Source: Spirochaetia bacterium
GTDB lineage: Bacteria; Spirochaetota; Spirochaetia; Treponematales; Treponemataceae
Assembly: GCA_900767955.1 (NCBI GenBank)
Contig: CAAGBC010000011.1
Coordinates: 1 to 13,169, forward strand
Direction: 5' to 3'
DNA: 13,169 bases
This document shows, piece after piece, positions 8,205 through 13,169 of this stretch. The stretch's first letter is position 1. Each line of letters opens with the position of its first letter. The notes beneath the pieces are model-generated. The model was not told where the DNA came from. It did not search any database and saw nothing but the letters and a program-made list of their open reading frames with translations. The position numbers and the translations under genes were made by a program.

Positions 8205-8591
8205 ATGGGTGTACGCGGAGAACTATTTACAACAGAAGTTTATCTAGATAACCGTTCTTACTTTTTTAATATTAAGGAAAACAGAACAGGAGATGTATTC
8301 CTCCAAATAGTTGAAAGCAAAAACCGCGATGGTACAGACGTAGATCGCCACCAAATAGCTATTTTTGCTGATGATATGCAAAAATTCCTTCAAGGGATGG
8401 AAAAATCTTTATCATTTATGGATAAAGACAGAAAAGCTAGAGCTAAAGCAAAAGCAGAAAAGAAAGCTGAAAAAGCAAAAAAAATCTATCGCAAGAAAGA
8501 TTCAGCTCCAGCAAAACAAGATGATGGAATAAAAAGAACAGGAAAAGTTATTCACATCGTTTCAAAAAGACAACCAACACAAGAAGATTAA
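8205..8591 (+). CDS. PUR-domain (DUF3276) nucleic-acid-binding protein, BpuR-like
   Basis: A 128-residue protein. Residues 1-70 match the short bacterial PUR domain (GVRGELFTTEVYLDNRSYFF, then DVFLQIVESKN, then RHQIAIFADDMQKFLQGM). These proteins form dimers that bind single- and double-stranded DNA and RNA; the Borrelia homologue BpuR binds operator DNA and its own mRNA. Residues 74-98 are an almost pure Lys/Ala/Arg/Glu helix, and the tail to 128 stays basic, which suggests an extra nonspecific nucleic-acid-binding arm. The first methionine used is at 8205 because a strong AAGGAAGG lies six bases upstream. It has its own promoter at 8144-8172 and an intrinsic terminator at 8611-8647, so it is probably a highly expressed single-gene unit. 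The exact regulatory targets are unknown. Confidence 0.85.
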   Translation: MGVRGELFTTEVYLDNRSYFFNIKENRTGDVFLQIVESKNRDGTDVDRHQIAIFADDMQKFLQGMEKSLSFMDKDRKARAKAKAEKKAEKAKKIYRKKDSAPAKQDDGIKRTGKVIHIVSKRQPTQED

Positions 8592-8599
8592 TTAAAATC

Positions 8600-9196
8600 T
8601 TAATACTTAAAGGTCTTTCTCTGAATAGGAGAAGGACCTATTTTTTTGCATATTTCACGATGAGCAACAGTTGGATAACCTTTATGCTTAGCGTAACCAT
8701 ATTCAGGATATTTTTTATCCATTTCTAGCATAATTTTATCACGACAAACTTTTGCTAAAATACTTGCAGCCATAACCGAATGATATTTTGCATCAGCTTT
8801 TGGTTCACAAAAAACCTTATCAAAATTTATTTTTGGACAAACATTTCCATCGGTCATAACGATTAATTCGTAATCAGATATATTATTTTTTTCTAACCAT
8901 TCAGGAAATTTTAACATCATCATATCAAAAGCAAGACTCATAGCATACATACTTGCATTTAGTATGTTCATAGAATCTATAGTTTCGTGGTCAACAATTC
9001 CAATTCCCCAACAACCTAATTCTTTTATAATAGGTTCAACTTGTTCACGCTTTTTTTCTGATAATTTTTTAGAATCGTTTAATAACTCAAAAGGAAAATC
9101 AGGAGGCAAAATTACAGCACCAGCAGTAACAGGCCCTGCTAAAGGCCCTCTTCCCGCTTCATCTAATCCACAAACTAATTTTATTTTATCCATCAT
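8600..9196 (-). CDS. rnhB: Ribonuclease HII
   Basis: Cytosolic endonuclease that cuts the RNA strand of RNA-DNA hybrids and starts removal of single ribonucleotides from DNA. The 198-residue length is normal. Motifs: CGLDEAGRGPLAGPV (9-23, catalytic Asp12 and Glu13), NDSKKLSEKKR (40-50), MTDGN (114-118, Asp116), KADAKYHSVMAASILAKV (133-150, likely Asp136), CRD (151-153), YGYAKHKGYPT (166-176) and the C-terminal GPSPIQRKTF (187-196). All four acidic positions are present. The start ATG at 9196-9194 shares its A with the stop of the upstream gene (TAATG), and a second ATG follows at once. No Shine-Dalgarno is seen, so termination-reinitiation coupling is likely. It is the last gene of the minus-strand operon and convergent to the PUR-domain gene, whose terminator lies in its coding sequence. 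Confidence 0.95.
   Translation of the reverse strand: MMDKIKLVCGLDEAGRGPLAGPVTAGAVILPPDFPFELLNDSKKLSEKKREQVEPIIKELGCWGIGIVDHETIDSMNILNASMYAMSLAFDMMMLKFPEWLEKNNISDYELIVMTDGNVCPKINFDKVFCEPKADAKYHSVMAASILAKVCRDKIMLEMDKKYPEYGYAKHKGYPTVAHREICKKIGPSPIQRKTFKY
8611..8647 (+). terminator. Intrinsic terminator inside the 3' end of rnhB
   Basis: Plus-strand stem AGGTCTTTCTC (8611-8621), loop TGAATAG, stem GAGAAGGACCT (8629-8639): eleven pairs, one of them G-U in RNA, followed by A and seven T (8641-8647). It lies 20 bases after the PUR-domain stop. The same bases encode the C-terminal GPSPIQRKTF of RNase HII on the other strand. There is no T-tract on the minus-strand side, so it should terminate only plus-strand transcription. 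Confidence 0.85.
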
Positions 9197-11268
9197 TAAA
9201 AACCAGTTACAATATTTTCAGATTCTTTTACAGTGATATTTTTAGAATCTTTGTAAATAGGATTATTAACACCTTTTGAATTTGATAATTCAGCAGTAAA
9301 AACATTGTCATAAATGGAACTATGTGTATCAAAAAGTTCTGCAACTCTTCCCATCCCACCAAAAATTTTACATTCAGAATTACTTAAATCAAAAATTCCA
9401 CCTTGTAATGAAAATACTACAGATGTATTTGAAATACTAGAAAGTCTTGATTTATTTATTGCAATTTTTGAATCAATTGAAGAAATAATAGAAGCATAAA
9501 CTTTTGATTTAATTGTCATTCCACAATCATTTAGAACAATTACAGATTTATCAGAATTAATTAAAGTTCCATTTTTTTCAAAAGAAGTCATAACTTCGCA
9601 TTTTGATAAATCTAAAACACTGTGTTGCAATTCAATAAAACTTGATTGTCTACTAGAAAAACCTTTATGTTCTAACAAGGCATTTCTTACAATAAAACTT
9701 GAATTACGAACAATAATTGAACTATTTTCAGGAAAGATTATTCTAGCATTTTCAAAACCAGAAATTTCACAATTAGATGAAAAAACAGTCTTTCCTTTTG
9801 GAAATTCAACATCGCCAAAAATTCTAATATTTACATAACGACTTTTATCTAAAACATCAACGCATTGTTCAAAAGAAGTAAAAGGATTACTTTTTGACCC
9901 ATCAGGATTTTCGTTTTGATTTCTTGCATCAACATAATAATTACATTGATCAATAATAACAGAATCTTCTATAACTTTACTTTTATTTCCGTAAGAATCA
10001 ACAGAATATGCAAAGATTTTATACAAAGCAGCGCCATCCATCAACGGTTGCAAAGTAAAAGCATTTTTATATTCTGAATAAGTGTTTGCATCAAGATTTA
10101 CCAAAACACCCTGAGCATCAGAATAATCTTCTTGTGTTAGAATTACAGGACCTGCAACACAATAAAAAATCTTATTATCAAATTCTGTATTTAATTTTAC
10201 ATCAACCGAATCACGAGATACTTTTTTATCGGAAGAAAATAAAATTTTTGGCTGTAAAGGAATTTTTTTATGAACATTAAATGTTAAATCATATTTTCCT
10301 TGATAAACAGAATCATAAAATATTCCTAAAGATAAATTCCCTTGATAAGAATCACCCTGAAATGTATCAAGTGTTATGGAATCAAACAATTCAGAAGAAG
10401 AATCAACTTCATTCATTAATCCAAATTTATAACCGTCTTCACCATTTAGTTTTAATGAAACAACTCCACATTTATCTGTTGAAGTAACAACTTCTGGCTT
10501 TGCAGGCAAAACAAAGAAATTTACAGGATTTTCATTAGAATAATCAATTGATTGCCATGAAATCATATGACTTACACTTCTGTCTAATTTCACAGGAAGT
10601 TTAGGCAATTCCCACCATTGATTATCAATTTTGTAAATCATTTTTGCATCAGTAAAATTAATTGTTTCCCAATCTTCAATTTCAAAAGGAACATCTTTTC
10701 TACTATAAATTCCAGAAACAGAAGGAATAACTTTTATAACAAATCGCCAAGTTTCCTCTCCATTAGAAACAGAACATGGAAGATATCTTGAAAAAATTGA
10801 ATCCGCTGAAATTGCCAAAGATTTTCCAGGTTCAAAAATCTCAGGCAAAGCTCCCATACTATATTCCAAAGTGGAAGGAATTTCAAAAATTTCTCCTGAA
10901 GTATATTCAACAAAAACATTTGAAGTAATTTTTTTCACAAAAGAACTATATTCAACTTCTTCATCCAAAGCTTTTTCTGAAACAGAATAAGAAACATTAT
11001 GTGTAGATTTTTCACCATTTTTATCAATTACAACAACTGATAAATTTACATCACCAATTAAATCAAGCAATACAGGTCCATCATAAGCAAAACCTGATGT
11101 TTCTGGATTTGTTCCATTCACTGAATAATAAGCATTTGCCCCAACAGGAAGTTCCAACACAAGAACTTGTTTGTTTGCCCAAGTTCCTTGTGAAGGATTT
11201 ATTATTTTTTGAGCAAAAGAATTTAATTCAATAAATAAAAACAAGAAAAATACAATAATCTTTTTCAT
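9196..11268 (-). CDS. Exported protein with chitobiase C-terminal-like and beta-helix-like regions
   Basis: A 690-residue protein. It starts with a signal peptide (MKK, hydrophobic 4-13, SFAQ at 17-20; cleavage likely after Ala19 or Gln20). Residues about 24-96 resemble the chitobiase/beta-hexosaminidase C-terminal domain (NPSQGTWANKQ, YYSVNGTNPET, YDGPVLL), an immunoglobulin-like module common in spirochaete surface proteins. Residues about 100-440 are beta-rich Ser/Asp/Val sequence with further Ig-like stretches, for example YKIFAYSVDSYGNKSK near 416-431. From about 443 the text YYVDARNQNENPDGSKSNPF is the usual entry to a right-handed parallel beta-helix, and the rest has repeating short Ser/Asn/Ile strands. 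No glycosidase or lyase active site could be picked out. The start overlaps the phosphoribosyltransferase stop by ATGA, with GGGTGA just upstream. A cell-surface or periplasmic binding or structural role is an inference. Confidence 0.85.
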   Translation of the reverse strand: MKKIIVFFLFLFIELNSFAQKIINPSQGTWANKQVLVLELPVGANAYYSVNGTNPETSGFAYDGPVLLDLIGDVNLSVVVIDKNGEKSTHNVSYSVSEKALDEEVEYSSFVKKITSNVFVEYTSGEIFEIPSTLEYSMGALPEIFEPGKSLAISADSIFSRYLPCSVSNGEETWRFVIKVIPSVSGIYSRKDVPFEIEDWETINFTDAKMIYKIDNQWWELPKLPVKLDRSVSHMISWQSIDYSNENPVNFFVLPAKPEVVTSTDKCGVVSLKLNGEDGYKFGLMNEVDSSSELFDSITLDTFQGDSYQGNLSLGIFYDSVYQGKYDLTFNVHKKIPLQPKILFSSDKKVSRDSVDVKLNTEFDNKIFYCVAGPVILTQEDYSDAQGVLVNLDANTYSEYKNAFTLQPLMDGAALYKIFAYSVDSYGNKSKVIEDSVIIDQCNYYVDARNQNENPDGSKSNPFTSFEQCVDVLDKSRYVNIRIFGDVEFPKGKTVFSSNCEISGFENARIIFPENSSIIVRNSSFIVRNALLEHKGFSSRQSSFIELQHSVLDLSKCEVMTSFEKNGTLINSDKSVIVLNDCGMTIKSKVYASIISSIDSKIAINKSRLSSISNTSVVFSLQGGIFDLSNSECKIFGGMGRVAELFDTHSSIYDNVFTAELSNSKGVNNPIYKDSKNITVKESENIVTGF

Positions 11269-11879
11269 TTTTCACCCAAGATTGGTCCTAAAACTTGTCT
11301 CAAACTAGGATCATATTCATAATAATTTTCTTCTAATTCTTTACCTTCCAAACCTACTAATTCATGACTCATATAATGAATCCAACGGTCTTCTTCAGGT
11401 TTTGTAACTTCAATTTTTCTACAATAATAATCAGGAACAATAGGTTGAGGGTCTTTATAAGTAAAATGTTTGTAATCGTGAACAACAACTTTTATATCTT
11501 CTCGTTGCATTCCATAATCCATCAAAACTGAAACCAAAGCGTTTATAGTATTTCCTGAATCAAAAATATCATCAACTAACATAATTTTGTCACCAGGACG
11601 CAAATTTGCAGGAGGATATGTCCAACCATCAACAAATACTTTTGAAGAAGAATTTCTTACACCAGAATAGGAACGAGCAACTACAGCAGCATATAAAACT
11701 GGACGGTGATTTTTTCGAGCAATTTTATAATATTCGCTAATAACATTGGCCATATATGCTCCACCGCGTAAAGAACAATAAATCACATCTGGAACAAAAC
11801 CATCTTCTTGATAAATTTTATAAGCTAACTTTAATGCATCATTTCTAACTGCATTATACTGTAAAAACTCTTTAACCAT
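11265..11879 (-). CDS. Purine-type phosphoribosyltransferase (hypoxanthine/xanthine/guanine PRT-like)
   Basis: A 204-residue type I phosphoribosyltransferase, the class that joins a base to PRPP and releases pyrophosphate. The PRPP loop is plain: IMLVDDIFDSGNT at residues 99-111 (acidic pair Asp103-Asp104). SLRGG at 36-40 fits the pyrophosphate-binding loop, and WIHYMSHEL at 166-174 resembles the base-contacting C-terminal part of Gpt-like hypoxanthine/xanthine enzymes. Purine salvage is therefore the likely role, but the base specificity cannot be read from the sequence; a regulatory PyrR-like or orotate enzyme seems less likely. The start ATG at 11879 is preceded by AAGAGGG, four bases upstream, and a strong promoter at 11900-11928. 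It is the first gene of an operon with the exported beta-helix protein and rnhB, overlapping the next gene by 4 bases. Confidence 0.85.
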   Translation of the reverse strand: MVKEFLQYNAVRNDALKLAYKIYQEDGFVPDVIYCSLRGGAYMANVISEYYKIARKNHRPVLYAAVVARSYSGVRNSSSKVFVDGWTYPPANLRPGDKIMLVDDIFDSGNTINALVSVLMDYGMQREDIKVVVHDYKHFTYKDPQPIVPDYYCRKIEVTKPEEDRWIHYMSHELVGLEGKELEENYYEYDPSLRQVLGPILGEK

Positions 11880-11899
11880 AGTACCCTCTTATCCTTACT

Positions 11900-11928
11900 A
11901 TTATAATCCATAAAACATGGGTTTTCAA
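11900..11928 (-). promoter_or_regulatory. Promoter of the phosphoribosyltransferase-rnhB operon
   Basis: On the minus strand TTGAAA (11928-11923), 17 bases, TATAAT (11905-11900). The start would be near 11893, leaving a leader of about 14 bases that includes AAGAGGG (11890-11884). The spacer contains an imperfect inverted repeat, AATCCAT (11905-11911 on plus) and ATGGGTT (11917-11923), with one mismatch. Upstream of the -35 lies an AT-rich tandem duplication that could act as an UP-like element. Confidence 0.75.
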
Positions 11929-11954
11929 TTAAATATTATGAATTAAATATTATG
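11927..11954. repeat. Perfect 14-bp tandem duplication next to a promoter
   Basis: AATTAAATATTATG occurs twice in a row, at 11927-11940 and 11941-11954, with no mismatch. It abuts and slightly overlaps the -35 of the phosphoribosyltransferase promoter and lies 13 bases from the stop of the exported binding protein. No hairpin terminator is visible between these two minus-strand genes, so some read-through is possible. Confidence 0.85.
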
Positions 11955-11967
11955 AATAGAATAAATA

Positions 11968-13017
11968 TTAATTAGAAACAAAAATATCTTTTTTATTTTT
12001 AATTAATTGGTAAGACTTATTATTTAATATTTGAATTGATTCCAAAACTAAATCTTTATAATCTGAATTTATATATTCAAAATTCATATTTTTTATACCA
12101 TCAATAATTACTTTATCTTTTATTCCTAAGTTAAACTCTTTTGCCAAAAATTGAATTTTTTGTGGATTTTTATACATTTCAGAAATTGAATTTGAAAAGA
12201 CTTCTTCAAATTGTAACAAAGATTCTTTGTTATTTTTTATAAAATCTTTTCTTGCAATAATGACATTTACAGGCAACACAAAATCGTTTCCTTTAATTGC
12301 CGAATATTCTTTTTGAAGATTAATAATTTTATTCAAGGACTTATTTTTTCGTAAAACAACAGAAACATCAGGTTCGCTTAAAATAGCAGAATAATTTTTT
12401 TTGGTTATTAATGAAGAAACAATATTTTCTCGTGAATTGAGCACAGAGATAAAAATTCCACCAGCAGATGTAGTCAAAGGAATTTCATTTTGCGTTAAAA
12501 TCCAAGTAAGAAAATTATATCCCACGGAATTATTTCCATAAACATTTATACTTTTTCCAAGAAAATCTGTAATTTTTTTTACTTTTTTGTCAGAAGAAAG
12601 AACATAAAAACTTGAAGTTTCAAAAACGCCAATACAACTATATGCAAAATCCAAATAATTCAACATATCAGGCAATAAAACAACAGGAATTGCACAAATA
12701 TCAATTTGTTCAGTTTTTAATAAATTCATTAATTTTTCTAAGGATGAACAAAATTCAACATTAAATGAATTTTTCACTGAATTTTCTTCGGTTTCAATTA
12801 TACTTTCATTTTTGATTTCAGTTGTAATTTCTGATTTTATTTCTGCTTCTTTTTCGTAATTAGGAATTTGTAACTGTTCAGAATCAATTTTGTCAGCAAA
12901 AAAAGCAAAAGGCACAGAAGAAGGCCCTGATAAAGTTGCAACTTTTATTTGTGAATAACAAAATGAACAACATAAAAATAATATAAACAATATAAAACAT
13001 TTTAATTTATTAAACAT
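11968..13017 (-). CDS. Exported periplasmic substrate-binding-like protein
   Basis: A 349-residue protein with an N-terminal hydrophobic export signal (residues about 6-20, then SFCYSQ). The mature part starts IKVATLSGPSSVPFAFF (24-40), the opening beta-strand and ligand loop seen in type 2 periplasmic binding proteins of the NitT/TauT/SsuA-like kind. ITDFLGKSINVYGNNS, near 154-169, is the second-lobe strand and loop, and an internal stretch IDICAIPVVLLPDML matches the hinge region. The fit is to the fold; the ligand cannot be inferred. A Glu/Lys/Ile-rich low-complexity insert occupies about residues 54-81. No permease or ATPase gene is adjacent, though the right side is cut by a transposon end. 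Three Cys (16, 17, 20) lie in the signal but no convincing lipobox. There is no Shine-Dalgarno; the promoter predicts a leaderless transcript. Confidence 0.75.
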   Translation of the reverse strand: MFNKLKCFILFILFLCCSFCYSQIKVATLSGPSSVPFAFFADKIDSEQLQIPNYEKEAEIKSEITTEIKNESIIETEENSVKNSFNVEFCSSLEKLMNLLKTEQIDICAIPVVLLPDMLNYLDFAYSCIGVFETSSFYVLSSDKKVKKITDFLGKSINVYGNNSVGYNFLTWILTQNEIPLTTSAGGIFISVLNSRENIVSSLITKKNYSAILSEPDVSVVLRKNKSLNKIINLQKEYSAIKGNDFVLPVNVIIARKDFIKNNKESLLQFEEVFSNSISEMYKNPQKIQFLAKEFNLGIKDKVIIDGIKNMNFEYINSDYKDLVLESIQILNNKSYQLIKNKKDIFVSN

Positions 13018-13023
13018 ATTATG

Positions 13024-13052
13024 ATTATAATAGAAAACAAGTATGATTTCAA
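13024..13052 (-). promoter_or_regulatory. Promoter of the exported binding protein, predicting a leaderless mRNA
   Basis: On the minus strand TTGAAA (13052-13047), 17 bases, TATAAT (13029-13024). Only six bases (CATAAT) separate the -10 from the ATG at 13017, so the expected start of transcription coincides with the A of the start codon. The -35 is only about 28 bases from the transposon terminal hairpin, so the insertion boundary lies at or just upstream of this promoter. Confidence 0.65.
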
Positions 13053-13079
13053 TTTACGGATAGTTATGGGAGGAATCAT

Positions 13080-13102
13080 AACCACCCGTCAAACGGGTGG
13101 TT
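13080..13102. repeat. Terminal hairpin of the IS200/IS605 right end
   Basis: AACCACCCG (13080-13088) and CGGGTGGTT (13094-13102) form a perfect 9-bp stem with a 5-base loop TCAAA. Subterminal hairpins of this kind are the single-strand recognition sites of the Y1 transposase TnpA. A competing stem, GTTATG (13063-13068) with CATAAC (13077-13082), overlaps the left arm. Neither side has a T-tract, which argues against a plain terminator. Confidence 0.8.
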
Positions 13103-13112
13103 TGCACTTAGC

Positions 13113-13169
13113 CTATAAGGCTAGGTCCTCAAGCTGAGACTTAAGTCCCTCGCTTTCACTGACGTTCAA
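13113..13169 (-). CDS. tnpB: TnpB C-terminus, partial (RNA-guided nuclease of an IS200/IS605 element)
   Basis: The last 18 codons and TAG stop (13115-13113) of a minus-strand frame that continues past the window edge. The translation is LNVSESEGLKSQLEDLAL, which resembles the tail of TnpB/OrfB proteins as I recall them. TnpB is the transposon-encoded, omega-RNA-guided ancestor of Cas12 that cuts next to a transposon-associated motif. The catalytic RuvC-like region is not visible, so whether the gene is intact cannot be judged. The stop lies inside a stem-loop (13109-13123), consistent with coding sequence overlapping the guide-RNA scaffold. Confidence 0.72.
   Translation of the reverse strand: MNVSESEGLKSQLEDLAL

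Larger units (their letters stand above)
13066..13169 (-). mobile_element. Right (tnpB 3') end of an IS200/IS605-family element, cut by the window
   Basis: Reading the minus strand leftward from the window edge there is the end of a tnpB frame, a series of short stem-loops, and then a perfect 9-bp terminal hairpin. This is the order expected at the right end of tnpB-bearing IS200/IS605 elements. The exact left boundary cannot be fixed, because these elements have no inverted terminal repeats or target duplications. It was placed a few bases past the hairpin, and could lie anywhere from about 13050 to 13079. Composition also shifts: this segment is clearly more GC-rich than the adjacent promoter region. 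Confidence 0.75.
13066..13169 (-). ncRNA. Presumed omega RNA scaffold (3' part) overlapping tnpB
   Basis: In TnpB systems the guide RNA is made from the 3' end of tnpB plus the right end of the element, and runs into flanking host DNA that serves as guide. Several stems are visible here: palindrome GACTTAAGTC (13138-13147), CTCA/TGAG with a 3-base loop (13128-13138), TAGCCT/AGGCTA with a 3-base loop (13109-13123), and the 9-bp terminal hairpin (13080-13102). Its 5' end lies outside the window. The assignment rests on position and structure, not on a covariance match. Confidence 0.5.

Noticed and set aside
12955..13000. Lipoprotein signal in the binding protein (Cys 16, 17 and 20)
   Set aside because: None of the cysteines is preceded by a reasonable lipobox (FLC, LCC and CSFC contexts), so a spirochaetal lipoprotein cannot be supported. 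A signal peptidase I site or a membrane anchor is equally possible.
13080..13102. GC-rich hairpin as a rho-independent terminator
   Set aside because: It is followed by TTTGCAC on one strand and ATGATTCC on the other, with no T-tract. Its position after a tnpB stop fits a transposon end better.
13063..13169. CRISPR repeat or riboswitch as the explanation of the structured right edge
   Set aside because: No direct repeats with spacers are present, and an open reading frame with a TnpB-like tail runs through the structured stretch.

Overview
The window looks like part of the chromosome of a low-GC spirochaete, most likely a host-associated or free-living Treponema. The reasons are the strong AT bias, a Borrelia BpuR-like PUR-domain protein, a TamB-type envelope protein, a thymidylate kinase with an unusual GAGTTT P-loop, and a secreted chitobiase-C-terminal/beta-helix protein. 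This assignment comes from protein character alone; no database search was possible.

Layout. (1) Positions 67-4461, minus strand: a 1464-residue TamB-like protein with a TTG start. A GGGAG ribosome-binding-like site at the extreme left edge suggests that another minus-strand gene begins just outside the window (bamA would be the natural guess). (2) Positions 4462-4538: a 77-bp divergent intergenic region with an 8-bp perfect inverted repeat. (3) Positions 4539-8102, plus strand: a tightly packed run of tmk, a small Tyr-rich secreted protein of unknown function, aroB (3-dehydroquinate synthase) and a PLP-dependent cysteine desulfurase. (4) Positions 8103-8591, plus strand: a PUR-domain nucleic-acid-binding gene with its own TTGACA promoter and a strong Shine-Dalgarno. 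It ends at an intrinsic terminator that lies inside the convergent rnhB coding sequence. (5) Positions 11879 down to 8600, minus strand: a three-gene operon of a purine-type phosphoribosyltransferase, a secreted chitobiase-like/beta-helix protein and rnhB. The genes are joined by ATGA and TAATG overlaps and driven by a TTGAAA-17-TATAAT promoter. (6) Positions 13017 down to 11968, minus strand: an exported periplasmic-binding-protein-like gene whose promoter predicts a leaderless mRNA. (7) Positions about 13066-13169: the end of an IS200/IS605-family transposon. It holds the last 18 codons of a minus-strand tnpB, the terminal hairpin and the 3' part of the presumed omega RNA. The element continues off the right edge.

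The genes are mostly housekeeping functions (nucleotide, aromatic amino acid and sulfur metabolism, RNA/DNA hybrid removal, envelope assembly) arranged in two converging transcription units. There is no gene-free stretch over 300 bases; the longest gaps are about 75-100 bp, and their contents are listed. The least ordinary parts are the TnpB/omega-RNA terminus, whose natural guide would be read from the promoter region of the exported binding protein; the terminator embedded in rnhB; the non-canonical tmk P-loop; and the two uncharacterised exported proteins.
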